DNA from: Elusimicrobia bacterium GWB2_63_16
Lineage (GTDB): Bacteria > Elusimicrobiota > Elusimicrobia > Elusimicrobiales > UBA9959
DNA length: 32,056 nucleotides
Reading direction: 5' to 3'
Assembly (NCBI GenBank): GCA_001799715.1
Contig: MGTZ01000045.1
Coordinates: 1 to 32,056 of the forward strand
The translations under genes and the position numbers were made by a program. Of this stretch, positions 22,040-29,988 are shown one piece after another (the first letter of the stretch is position 1; each line of letters starts with the position of its first letter). A model generated the notes under the pieces. It searched no databases and was not told the DNA's origin. It saw only the letters and a list, made by a program, of their open reading frames with translations.

Positions 22040-23329
22040 CTACTCGGCCCGCAGGGCGTCGGCCGGCTTCAGGCCGGCGGCCACCCAGGCGGGATAGATG
22101 GCGAAAGCGAAAGCCGTGACGGCGGCTATCAGTATGGAGATCAGCGGCATCCAGGGCTTGATAGGGCTGGCCCCCATGTTCAGTATAACTTTCAGCGGCA
22201 CGCCCCACAGCCAGCCCAGCGCCGACCCCAGCACGCCGCCTATCAGGCCCAGCAGCACCGCCTCCACCATGAACTGCAGCATGATGTCGCTGCGGCTCGC
22301 GCCGACGGCGCGGCGTATGCCTATCTCCTTGGTGCGGGCGAACACGGTGGCCAGCGTGACGTTCATGATGCCTATGCCGCCGGCGATGAAGGCCAGCATG
22401 CCCAGCGAGATCGTCACGAAGGCGTCCTTAAGCCTCGCGGCCATGTTCTTGCGGATCTGCTCCAGCTGGTTCTCCACCAGGAAGAAGTCGCCGTCGCCGA
22501 ACGTGATCTTGAGGAAGTTGTTGACCTTGCGCAGCGCGTCATCGAAGCCGGCCTCGGGCCCGGCGTCGATGCTGACCTCCATCTGCCCCCCCCCCCGCAC
22601 CAGGCCGTAGTTGGCGGCCGTAGTGATGGGCACCAGCAGCTTGGCCTGCTCCCGGTAGCCGCTGAAGCTCTCCATCCTCTTCGAGAAAGGGAACTCCTCG
22701 GCCACGCCGATAACGGTGAACGTGATGCCGTCTATCTTCACCGTTTTGCCCAGCAGGTCGTTATGCGTGACCAGGTTGTCGTAAGCCGCGGTGTAATTGT
22801 AAGCCTTGCGGGTGGTCTTGGACCCGGGCGGGGGCGGCGCCCGGCGTACCACCACGCAGACGCGCAGCTTCTCGTCTATGTCGTGCCAGGTAAAAAACCG
22901 GCCCTTGAGCGTGTAGCCGAAGTCGCGCTTCATCCATTCGGGGGTAATGCCGTTGACGGAAGACACCACGCGCTCGCCGTCGTACTCCATTATGTTGCGC
23001 CAGGAGCGGGACTCGCCCGAGATCATGTGGAACTCGGGCGCCTGCTCGCGCAGCTTCTTGAGCTGCTCGTAACCGAAGGTGGGCGGCTCCACGTACTCGT
23101 CGGCGGAGGAGTAGCTGGCAGCCTGGTTCTGCATGATGTGCATCCGGGCCAGGCCGGAAAACTCGCGCTGGCGTTCCAGGCGCTCGTAGGTGTGGAAAAT
23201 GGCGGAGAAGGCGTCTATGAAGACCACGGAGCCGACCGCGATGGCCAGGAAACTGAGGATGGAACGGGTCTTGTGCGCCCAGATCTCCGCGGCCCCGCTG
23301 CGAGCCGCGTTGAGCATTGACCTGATCAT
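22040..23329 (-). CDS. MacB/FtsX-type ABC transporter permease
   Basis: A 429-residue inner-membrane permease with the four-helix MacB layout: one membrane segment near residues 23-45 (ILSFLAIAVGSVVFIDAFSA), a large periplasmic domain, then three more in the last 125 residues. The FtsX-domain signature IGIMNVTLATVFARTKEIGIRRAVGAS is clear. These transporters act by mechanotransmission with a periplasmic adaptor and outer-membrane channel, exporting peptides, lipids or drugs. It overlaps the ATPase gene by 4 bases (ATGA) and is the last gene of the operon. Confidence 0.94.
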   Translation of the reverse strand: MIRSMLNAARSGAAEIWAHKTRSILSFLAIAVGSVVFIDAFSAIFHTYERLERQREFSGLARMHIMQNQAASYSSADEYVEPPTFGYEQLKKLREQAPEFHMISGESRSWRNIMEYDGERVVSSVNGITPEWMKRDFGYTLKGRFFTWHDIDEKLRVCVVVRRAPPPPGSKTTRKAYNYTAAYDNLVTHNDLLGKTVKIDGITFTVIGVAEEFPFSKRMESFSGYREQAKLLVPITTAANYGLVRGGGQMEVSIDAGPEAGFDDALRKVNNFLKITFGDGDFFLVENQLEQIRKNMAARLKDAFVTISLGMLAFIAGGIGIMNVTLATVFARTKEIGIRRAVGASRSDIMLQFMVEAVLLGLIGGVLGSALGWLWGVPLKVILNMGASPIKPWMPLISILIAAVTAFAFAIYPAWVAAGLKPADALRAE

Positions 23330-23991
23330 GATTCTATCCTCCCGTCCCGCATCCTGATGTTGCGCCCGGTCCGGGCGGCCAGTTCCTTGTCATGCGTCAC
23401 CATGACTATCGTGATGCCCTCGGCGTTCAGGGCGAACAGGGAATCCATGATCTCGCGGCTGGAGGCCGAATCCAGGTTGCCGGTGGGCTCGTCGGCCAGG
23501 ATGATGCGCGGCGAGTTGGCCAGCGCCCGCGCTATGGCCACGCGCTGCCGCTCGCCGCCGGACAGTTCCAGCGGGGTTTTCTTTTCCTTCCCGTGCAGGC
23601 CGACGCGCGCCAGGAGCGCCGCGGCCCGGGAGCGCATCTCGTCGCCCCCGGCCCCCGCGTAGCGCAGCGGCAGGCAGACGTTCTCCAGCGCCGACAGCCG
23701 GTTGAGCAGGTGGAAGGACTGAAAAACGAAACCTATCTCGTCGCGGCGCGTGCGCGACCGCTCCTCGTCGGAAAGCGTGAAGACGTCGCGGCCGTTAAGG
23801 CGGTAGGCGCCGCCGGAGGGTTCGTCGAGCAGGCCGATGATGTTGAGCAGCGTGGACTTGCCGCAGCCGGAGGGGCCGGTCACCGAGACGAACTCTCCGG
23901 CTTTTATCCCGAAGGAGAGCCCGCGCAGCGCCGGCCAGCCGGACTTGCCGCCCTCGTAGACCTTGGCCAGGTCCGAGCAGTGTATCGTCAT
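23326..23991 (-). CDS. MacB/LolD-type ABC transporter ATPase
   Basis: A 221-residue nucleotide-binding subunit. Walker A is GPSGCGKST (39-47), the Q-loop is FVFQSFHLL, the signature is LSGGERQR (from 143), Walker B is RIILADEPTGNLD (from 162) and the switch histidine is in VTHD. It belongs to the MacB/LolD/FtsE group that pairs with FtsX-like permeases. It overlaps the adaptor gene upstream and the permease gene downstream by 4 bases each, so all three are translationally coupled. Confidence 0.95.
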   Translation of the reverse strand: MTIHCSDLAKVYEGGKSGWPALRGLSFGIKAGEFVSVTGPSGCGKSTLLNIIGLLDEPSGGAYRLNGRDVFTLSDEERSRTRRDEIGFVFQSFHLLNRLSALENVCLPLRYAGAGGDEMRSRAAALLARVGLHGKEKKTPLELSGGERQRVAIARALANSPRIILADEPTGNLDSASSREIMDSLFALNAEGITIVMVTHDKELAARTGRNIRMRDGRIES

Positions 23992-24908
23992 TTGAGCGAC
24001 TCCGGCATGGCGGTGAAGAACTTGTCGCCGGCTTTTACGCCGCCGGCCAGTTCCACCTCGGTCTCGGAGCGCAGGCCCGGGAACACCTGCACCTTGTCGT
24101 ACTCGTAGCCCTCGCGCTGGCGGTAGACGTAGTAGTTCAGGCCTTCCTGGAACAGCGTCTCTATGGGCGCTTTCAGCACGCCCTTCTTGGCGTTCAGGTT
24201 GGCCGTAACCACCGCGCTCATGCCGACGCGCATCTTCTGGCTGGTACGGTCGAGCGTGATCACCACGCGGAACACCCGGCTGCTGTTGCCCCAGGGGCTG
24301 TTCTTGGTGTCGGCCGTGGGCGCGATCACGTCGATGCGGCCGGCGAACTTCTCGCCGGGGATGGCGGTGAAGGTTACCGAGACCGGCATGCCCTGGCGCA
24401 GCTTGAAGATATCCACCTCGCTGATCTTGAGGTTGACGGCCAGCGTCTTCATGTCCACGATGCGCGTGACGCAGGTGGAAGCGGCGTCGATGCGCTTGCC
24501 GGCGCGTATTTCCTCGGCGTCGGAGTAATAGTTGCGGCTCACACAGCGGGTCAGCAGGCCGTCGCGGGTGGCGGTGACCGGCACCGGCACGTACTGGTCG
24601 GACTCCATGCGCTCGCCGCCCTTGAACATCATGATCTTGTCGCCTTTCTTCACGTATTCGCCCTCTTTGCGCAGGACCTCAACGATGAAGCCGCGGCCGG
24701 GCGGAAACACGTCCACCGCGTCGCGTGAGACCAGTTCGCCGGACTCCTGCAGGTCCAGCTTCAGGTCGCCTTTTTCGGCGGCCTTGACGAAGTCGGCCAG
24801 GTCCTGCCGGACCAGCATCTTCTTGTAGCGCGTATAGCCGGCGAAGGCCAGCGCGGCGGTAACCGCGAGCACAACTATCCACAGCGAGTGTTTTCCAATG
24901 CGTTTCAT
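23988..24908 (-). CDS. Periplasmic adaptor (HlyD/MacA-like membrane fusion protein)
   Basis: A 306-residue adaptor with an N-terminal membrane anchor (about residues 8-26). A barrel-sandwich region has VFPPGRGFIVEVLRKEGEYVKKGDKIM, and the beta-barrel region has KISEVDIFKLRQGMPVSVTF and GRIDVIAPTADTK. The hairpin between the lipoyl halves is short, as in small MacA/YknX-like adaptors. It bridges the MacB-type permease and the outer-membrane protein. GGGAG precedes the ATG by about 5 bases. It lies 10 bases downstream of the TolC-like gene. Confidence 0.92.
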   Translation of the reverse strand: MKRIGKHSLWIVVLAVTAALAFAGYTRYKKMLVRQDLADFVKAAEKGDLKLDLQESGELVSRDAVDVFPPGRGFIVEVLRKEGEYVKKGDKIMMFKGGERMESDQYVPVPVTATRDGLLTRCVSRNYYSDAEEIRAGKRIDAASTCVTRIVDMKTLAVNLKISEVDIFKLRQGMPVSVTFTAIPGEKFAGRIDVIAPTADTKNSPWGNSSRVFRVVITLDRTSQKMRVGMSAVVTANLNAKKGVLKAPIETLFQEGLNYYVYRQREGYEYDKVQVFPGLRSETEVELAGGVKAGDKFFTAMPESLK

Positions 24909-24918
24909 ATGTCTCCCG

Positions 24919-26349
24919 TTACTCCCAGATCTTTTCGCCCAGCAGCACCTTGTAGTTGGCCAGCGCCAGGTCCAGGTCGTTCAGGGCCGTGATCTGGCTG
25001 TTGCTGGAGTCGAGGTACTTCGTCTGCGAGCTGTCGAGCTGCAGCGACGAGGCCCCGCCCAGGGAATACTCCGACAGCAGGTTGTCGGTGGTGTCTTTCA
25101 GCGCCTTTACCTGGAATTCCAGCAGCTGCCGGGACTTCACCTGCAGCGCGATGTCCGCCTGCGCGGAGAGCACCCCGGTCTTGAGCGTGCGCTCCGAGTC
25201 CTCCAGTTCCAGCTCCGCGGACTTCAGCGCGTACTCCTGGGTGCGGATATCCAGATAATTCTGCGCGCCGAGGAAGCCGAAAGGGAAGGAGAGCGAGGCG
25301 CCGAGACGGTACGACGGGTTGCCGTCCCAGGAACCGCCGGGAGTGCCGAGAATGCCCAGCGCGGTCTTGGTCCAGGAGGCGTCCACCCGCACCCGGGGCA
25401 GGCTGGCCAGCACGGCGGAGCGGTTGGTGATGCGCGTCTTGTCCAGCGCCAGCCGCTGGCGGCGCAGCGCGAAATTGTTCTCCAGCGCCCTGGCCACGTC
25501 CGCCTTGGGCAGCGGCAGGGCGATCTCGGCGGAAGTGGTGCTGACCTCCACGGCCTGGGCGGCCTCCGGCTCGGCGTTGATGAGCTCGTTGAAGGCCATC
25601 AGCGCCTTTACCGCCGCGGCCTCGGCCTGCGCCAGCGCCAGTTCGCTCTGCAGTTTGTCGCCTTCGCTCTGCGTTACCTCTATCTTGCTGCGCGTGCCGG
25701 ACTGGAACTGCTCGTTGGTATCTTTGTACTGCCGCTCGCGGGAGGTCAGGTTGGCCTTTGCCGTCAGGATCTTCTTTTGCGAGGAGTAGAGGGAATAGAA
25801 GCGGCCCAGCGCCTTGAGCGCCTCGTTCTGCCTGGCTATATCCAGCGTCAGTCCGGCGTAGGCGTAATCCAGCCTGGCCGTCTTCACCCGCTTGAGCGGG
25901 CTGTTGACAGAATCGTAGAGGTTCCAGGAGGCGGACAGGCTGGAAGAGACGTCCCCCCGCTCGGCGCGCAGGCGGGGTTCCTGGTCGTCATAGAAGGGTA
26001 TGTCCGCGTTCAGGTTGAACGAAGGCAGCGCCGCGTCCAGCAGCGAGGTGCGGTAATTGTTCTCGGCCTGGTGGTAGTCCTGCTCGGCCCGGCGCATGGC
26101 AGGCGAGGCGTCGATGACGGCCTTGATATAGGTCTTCGGCGTGAACGGCACGGCCACCGTCTGCGTGGAAGCGGTCACCGTCTGCGTGGAAGCGGTCACC
26201 GTCTGCGTGGAAGCGGTCACCGTCTGCGTGGAAGCGGCCATCGTCTGTGCGGAAGCGGCCGCCGCCGGGAACAGGGCGCAGAGGGCGGCCAGCGGCAGGC
26301 GCATGCGCAGGCTGCGGTAAGGGCGGTAGGTCTGGTTTTCTTTGATCAT
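24919..26349 (-). CDS. TolC-family outer-membrane efflux protein with N-terminal heptapeptide repeat
   Basis: About 476 residues. A signal peptide (MRLPLAALCALFPAAAASAQ region) is followed directly by a TVTASTQ-type repeat and then the OEP body: VIDASPAMRRAEQDYHQAENNY, and two long alpha-helical halves rich in Gln, Ala and Leu (for example KIEVTQSEGDKLQSELALAQAE and the second-half GGASSLQLDSSQTKYLDS). It forms the outer-membrane channel of the tripartite pump encoded downstream. The start is uncertain: ATG 26349 gives the best signal-peptide length, but ATGs at 26367 and 26304 are possible and none has a good ribosome binding site. Confidence 0.9.
   Translation of the reverse strand: MIKENQTYRPYRSLRMRLPLAALCALFPAAAASAQTMAASTQTVTASTQTVTASTQTVTASTQTVAVPFTPKTYIKAVIDASPAMRRAEQDYHQAENNYRTSLLDAALPSFNLNADIPFYDDQEPRLRAERGDVSSSLSASWNLYDSVNSPLKRVKTARLDYAYAGLTLDIARQNEALKALGRFYSLYSSQKKILTAKANLTSRERQYKDTNEQFQSGTRSKIEVTQSEGDKLQSELALAQAEAAAVKALMAFNELINAEPEAAQAVEVSTTSAEIALPLPKADVARALENNFALRRQRLALDKTRITNRSAVLASLPRVRVDASWTKTALGILGTPGGSWDGNPSYRLGASLSFPFGFLGAQNYLDIRTQEYALKSAELELEDSERTLKTGVLSAQADIALQVKSRQLLEFQVKALKDTTDNLLSEYSLGGASSLQLDSSQTKYLDSSNSQITALNDLDLALANYKVLLGEKIWE
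26155..26259 (-). repeat. 21-bp tandem repeat, five units, inside the TolC-like gene
   Basis: Five head-to-tail 21-bp units (unit CACCGTCTGCGTGGAAGCGG plus one base on the plus strand). The middle copies are identical, while the fifth unit, nearest the signal peptide, has diverged. In frame they encode the heptapeptide TVTASTQ and variants just after the signal cleavage site. A whole-codon unit lets copy number change without frameshift. Confidence 0.93.
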
Positions 26350-26451
26350 AGTTGTATGGTCCCGCATACGGGCTCGCTTCACACGCAGCAATTATTATGC
26401 CAGCGGCTAAAACGCCGGGTCCCCTTATGCGGCCGCGCGGGACAGCACCGT

Positions 26452-26486
26452 ATATTTTCAAATGAAAATATTCCTTTCAATTGAAA
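26452..26486. promoter_or_regulatory. Two tandem TTTCA..TGAAA palindromes upstream of the efflux operon
   Basis: ATATTTTCAAATGAAAATAT (26452-26471, 9-bp arms) and TTTCAATTGAAA (26475-26486, perfect) have centres 19 bp apart in an AT-rich island within GC-rich DNA. They lie between the TPR gene stop and the TolC-like gene, about 100 bp upstream of the latter, and look like paired operator sites. A TTGAAA on the minus strand could serve as a -35, but no convincing full promoter is seen. Confidence 0.4.
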
Positions 26487-26494
26487 ACAATCGT

Positions 26495-27259
26495 CTACTG
26501 GTAAGCCCCCAGGGATTCCCTGATGGTAGTGAGCAGCAGGGGGCATTCCGGGCAGTCGGCCCCGGAGCGCTGCGCGTAGCCCAGGTACAGGTCGGCCTCT
26601 TTATACATCTTCAGTTCGAAACAGACCATGCCCATCTGCTTGGCGGTAGCCGCCAGCACCGGGCGGGGGGCCTTGACCTTCAGCGCGGCCTTGAGCGCCG
26701 CGTAGGCATTGCTGTAGTCACCCTTGCCGCTGTAGGCGGCGGCCAGGGCGTTGTAGTAGGGGTGATTCTTCTCCAGGCCTTCGGCCTTCTCCAGCAGCGC
26801 GACGGCCTCGGCGTGGCGCCCCAGGTCTATATAGGCGCCGGCCAGGGCGAGATACACCGCCGGCCCGGAACCGCCGGTCTGCACCGCCAGCTCCGAATAC
26901 TTCAAGGCCTTCTCCGCGTCGCCGCCGCGGCCGTAAACCGCGGAAATGGCCGCGTAGATCTCGGCGCGCAGGGCGGGCTTTATCCCGGCCGAATTGATCG
27001 CCGGCAGGATGGCCTCCAGGTCGGCCCGCTCGCGCTCGTGCAGCTGCTGCCTGGCGTAGAGGCGGGAACGCTTGAAAAGGGCTTCGGTCTTGTTGTCGCC
27101 GCCGCCCCATTTGACCACGAAGGAGCAGGCCTCCATGGCCGGGCGTCCCTCTCCGGTAAGGCAGGCTTCTTTCTGGGTATTGCCCATCACGCGCAGCGCG
27201 GCGTAACCGGCGGCCACTGCGGCCAGGGCGATGAGGGCCCACTTGACGATGTTGCTCAT
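26495..27259 (-). CDS. Membrane-anchored TPR protein
   Basis: A 254-residue protein with an N-terminal membrane segment (residues about 4-25, IVKWALIALAAVAAGYAALRV) and a helical repeat region from about residue 90 to 240. Typical TPR units are EIYAAISAVYGRGGDAEKALKY, AVYLALAGAYIDLGRHAEAVAL and PYYNALAAAYSGKGDYSNAYAA. Cys pairs (ACLTGEG..EAC and CPEC near the end) could be oxidised if the domain is outside the cytoplasm. The ATG at 27259 has GGAG 8 bases upstream and overlaps the end of the glycosyltransferase gene by 4 bases, so it probably assists that enzyme or its assembly. The specific partner is unknown. Confidence 0.88.
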   Translation of the reverse strand: MSNIVKWALIALAAVAAGYAALRVMGNTQKEACLTGEGRPAMEACSFVVKWGGGDNKTEALFKRSRLYARQQLHERERADLEAILPAINSAGIKPALRAEIYAAISAVYGRGGDAEKALKYSELAVQTGGSGPAVYLALAGAYIDLGRHAEAVALLEKAEGLEKNHPYYNALAAAYSGKGDYSNAYAALKAALKVKAPRPVLAATAKQMGMVCFELKMYKEADLYLGYAQRSGADCPECPLLLTTIRESLGAYQ

Positions 27260-28962
27260 GGTTTTTCTCCGCCGGCGCGGCCGTACAGGCACTCGGCTTC
27301 CTCGTTGCGCCCCTCCCTGTCGAAGAGGGCGGCCAGGCTGCGCATCCCCTCGGGGTCGCCGGCCAGGTCGTAAAGGAAAATGGAATGGCCGGCGGCAAAG
27401 ACCGGCTTGCGCTCCTTGAGCCAGGCGAAGCTGGCCTTGTCGGGATAATACGTACCCTGCAGGTTGGTAGCTGAAACGGCCAGCAGCAGGTCCCTCATGC
27501 CGCAGACCCGCTCGCCGGTGCCGCGCATCTCCACGTTGGAGAGCAGGCCCAGCGGCGCGTACTTTATGCCGTAAGCCTCTGGCCGAGCGGTACCGAAATA
27601 GGCGAAGATCACGGGGGGGTTGCCCTTTTCTTTCAGGTGGGCGGCCAGTTCTTTAACTCCCTGCCCCCAGTCCAGGTTGGAATCCACGAAATACTTGTAG
27701 CCTTCCGACGGCCCGCCGGAGAGTTGGTTGAAATAAGCCAGGTAATGCGGGTGGGCGGTCAGCGCCGAAACCGGGATAAGGACGGCGAAAATGCCCGCCA
27801 GCCAGGCGCGACGGGCGCCCATGGCAGCGAGACGCGCCAGCGCCAGGCCGGCCAGGGCGGCCAGGAAAGGCATCACCGGCATCACGTGGCGGTAACCTAT
27901 CTGCACCTTGGCGGTCAGCGCCGCCGCGAAGAAGACCGCCGGCGGCAGCAGCAGCCACAGGTAGTCCTTCCTGAATTTTCTTATAGTCACCCAGGCCCCG
28001 GCAGCCGCGGCCAGCAGCACCAGCAGCGGCGTCTTGAGCGCCACCGCCGCCGGGAAATACCACCAGACGCCGTGCAGGGTATGGCGCCCCATGACGAAAG
28101 AGGAGCGCCCCGCGTCCAGCCGGCCCAGTGTGGCCGAGAGCCCGGCCCAGTACAGGCCGAGGTCGAATTTGTAGGCCAGCGCCACCGTCAGCACGCAGGT
28201 TGCGGCGTACAGGGCGATGTAGCCCAGCAGCCTGGACTGTTTCATCCGGGGCCAGAAATGGTTGTCGGCCAGCCAGAAGGCGGCCACCAGGGGCGGGACT
28301 ATGAACATGCTGAACTTGGAGACCAGCGCCAGGCCCGAGACGGCGCCGGCGAGGACGGCCCACAGCCAGGGGCGTCCGCCCTTTTCCCCCTTCCTGCCTC
28401 CGGACGGTTTCTCCGCCGTAAAAAGCCAGCCCAGCGCGAAGGCGCCGAAGTAGAAAGCCGAGGCCGCGGCGTCGGTGCTGATCAGCGCGTGGTTGGAGAT
28501 GAACACCGGCATGCCCGCGAAGGCGCAGAGCGAGAAAGCGGCGGCAGCAGGCGACTCCAGCCGCGACAGCAGCAGCCAGAGCAGGCCGGCCAGTACGGCG
28601 GTCCAGACCAGGAAAGTGAAAGTCCGGGCCGTGTTCAGCAGCCGCTCATGCGGGACCGTGTTCTGGTACAGGAACAGGTCGCCGTAACTGTACGGCATGA
28701 AGTTGGCGAAATAGGGGTGGCCGGTGAAGGCCTGCGGCCTGAGGGCAAGCAGCGGCAGAGCCGACAGCATCTCCGAAAAAGGCGGGTGGTCCATGATGTT
28801 CATCACGTAGCGGCCGGTATGCAGGTAGGAATAGCCGCTGGCCAGGTGTACCGTCTCGTCATAGGTGGCGGCGGAGGAACGGATGAAGGAGAACCCCGCG
28901 AAGAGGTGGAAAGCCAGGGCGGCGGCCGCCAGCAGCGCGGGAAAGATCTGTCTTTTACCCAT
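27256..28962 (-). CDS. GT-C fold glycosyltransferase (PMT/ArnT-like), polytopic
   Basis: A 568-residue integral membrane protein with about ten hydrophobic segments. The first extracytoplasmic loop carries the acidic GT-C motif (TYDETVHL, Asp35-Glu36) and a MDHPP motif further on, both typical of the PMT/GT39-like family that uses polyprenyl-phosphate sugars. A GYRHVMPVMPFLAALAGLAL segment precedes a soluble C-terminal domain with DSNLDWGQGVKELAAHL, also seen in this family. The acceptor (protein, lipid A or glycan) cannot be read from sequence. The start has no ribosome binding site and appears leaderless. It is coupled by a 4-base overlap to the TPR gene. Confidence 0.87.
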   Translation of the reverse strand: MGKRQIFPALLAAAALAFHLFAGFSFIRSSAATYDETVHLASGYSYLHTGRYVMNIMDHPPFSEMLSALPLLALRPQAFTGHPYFANFMPYSYGDLFLYQNTVPHERLLNTARTFTFLVWTAVLAGLLWLLLSRLESPAAAAFSLCAFAGMPVFISNHALISTDAAASAFYFGAFALGWLFTAEKPSGGRKGEKGGRPWLWAVLAGAVSGLALVSKFSMFIVPPLVAAFWLADNHFWPRMKQSRLLGYIALYAATCVLTVALAYKFDLGLYWAGLSATLGRLDAGRSSFVMGRHTLHGVWWYFPAAVALKTPLLVLLAAAAGAWVTIRKFRKDYLWLLLPPAVFFAAALTAKVQIGYRHVMPVMPFLAALAGLALARLAAMGARRAWLAGIFAVLIPVSALTAHPHYLAYFNQLSGGPSEGYKYFVDSNLDWGQGVKELAAHLKEKGNPPVIFAYFGTARPEAYGIKYAPLGLLSNVEMRGTGERVCGMRDLLLAVSATNLQGTYYPDKASFAWLKERKPVFAAGHSIFLYDLAGDPEGMRSLAALFDREGRNEEAECLYGRAGGEKP

Positions 28963-28967
28963 GATTT

Positions 28968-28973
28968 ACTATA
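28968..28973 (-). promoter_or_regulatory. -10 element adjacent to the glycosyltransferase start
   Basis: On the minus strand TATAGT is followed by five bases (AAATC) and the ATG at 28962. There is no Shine-Dalgarno sequence. Transcription would start at or within a base or two of the ATG. An alternative TATCAT lies five bases further upstream. Confidence 0.4.
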
Positions 28974-29037
28974 TGATACAAAATTCCGCTTCCCGCCTCT
29001 CTGCCGGGCCGCCGGCCGCCAGGCGCCCCGGAGCCGT

Positions 29038-29062
29038 AAAGCCGTCCGGCACGCGGCTTTTT
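29038..29062 (+). terminator. Terminator-like hairpin in the divergent gap before the Mo-hydroxylase operon
   Basis: AAAGCCG (29038-29044) pairs with CGGCTTT (29054-29060) and is followed by TT on the plus strand. It does not follow a recognised plus-strand gene, so it may insulate the hydroxylase operon from antisense transcription. The stem is short. The rest of the 180-bp divergent gap is GC-rich with no gene. Confidence 0.3.
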
Positions 29063-29098
29063 CTTCGCCCGGGCCCGCTTTATGACGCACGCTAAATC

Positions 29099-29107
29099 TG
29101 CTATATT
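29099..29107 (+). promoter_or_regulatory. Extended -10 promoter of the molybdenum hydroxylase operon
   Basis: TGCTATATT (TG-C-TATATT) sits within CTAAAT..ATTTAG, a short inverted repeat (29092-29110) that could be an operator. The expected start is near 29114, giving a leader of about 29 bases containing AGGA before the ATG at 29143. No good -35 is seen. Confidence 0.45.
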
Positions 29108-29142
29108 TAGTGCTTAATACGCAGGAATAAACAGGAAACTCT

Positions 29143-29988
29143 ATGAAACTATCCGAATTCATCCGTCCCGCCAGCCTGCCCGAAGCCCGCAAGGCGCTGC
29201 GCGCGCTGGGGCCCAAGGGCATGGTGCTCGCCGGAGGCACCGCGCTGCATTTCATGCCCGGCAAGACTACGGTCACCGCCGTGGACATCACCGGCCTGGG
29301 CCTGTCCTATATAAAGCAGAAGGGCGACTATTTCGTCATCGGCGCGGCCACGCCCCTCTCCGACATACAGCGCCACCGCGGCCCCCGCTGGGCCATGCAC
29401 GAGATCTGCCGGCGCATCTCCACCCACCAGATCCGCAACGTCTCCACCATAGGCGGCAACATCGCCCGCGTCTTCCCCTGGGCCGACCTGCCCGTGGTGC
29501 TGCTCGCCATGAACGCGCGCATGGTGGTCTACTCCGGCAAGGAAAAGGACATACCGGCGGACGAATATTTCTCCTCGCAGCCGGCGCGCCTCTTCCGCGG
29601 CGGCGACCTGCTCACCGCCGTCAAGATCCCGGTGCTCAAGGCCCACCACGGCTTCGGCTCCGTAAAGGCCACGCGCAACGCCACCGCCTTCTCGCTGGTT
29701 ACCATCGCCGCCCTGCTGGAGCTGAAGAACGGCGTCATCAAGTCGGCTCGCGTGGCGGCCGGCAGCGGCATCCCGTTCCCGCAGCGGCTTAAGCCCGTGG
29801 AGGACGCCCTCGCCGGCAAAGAAGCCTCGACCGCGGTCTTCAAAGAAGCCGCCGCGGCCGCCGGCGCCGCAGCCCGCTGGGTGGGCGGCGAAGGCATGAG
29901 CGCGGATTATATACGCCAGCTCGCCGAAGTTTCCATCCTGGACGCCCTGGAAAGGGCCGCCGAATTCGCTCGCGGGAGGGCCGCATAA
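29143..29988 (+). CDS. Molybdenum hydroxylase FAD-binding subunit (XdhB/CoxM-like)
   Basis: A 281-residue FAD subunit that passes electrons from the iron-sulfur subunit to NAD or another acceptor. The FAD-binding motifs are VLAGGTALHFMPG (family ILAGGTD) and STIGGNIARVFPWADLPVVLLA (family TIGGNxxxxxPxADxxPxLLAL). The C-terminal CO-dehydrogenase-flavoprotein domain is recognisable (FGSVKATRNATAFSLVTIAA). The start has AGGA about 7 bases upstream. Its stop overlaps the next ATG by one base (TAATG). Gene order FAD, 2Fe-2S, Mo is common in this family. The substrate is not determined. Confidence 0.93.
   Translation: MKLSEFIRPASLPEARKALRALGPKGMVLAGGTALHFMPGKTTVTAVDITGLGLSYIKQKGDYFVIGAATPLSDIQRHRGPRWAMHEICRRISTHQIRNVSTIGGNIARVFPWADLPVVLLAMNARMVVYSGKEKDIPADEYFSSQPARLFRGGDLLTAVKIPVLKAHHGFGSVKATRNATAFSLVTIAALLELKNGVIKSARVAAGSGIPFPQRLKPVEDALAGKEASTAVFKEAAAAAGAAARWVGGEGMSADYIRQLAEVSILDALERAAEFARGRAA

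Noticed and set aside
26155-26259. CRISPR array
   Set aside because: The 21-bp units abut without spacers and are in frame inside a coding gene.
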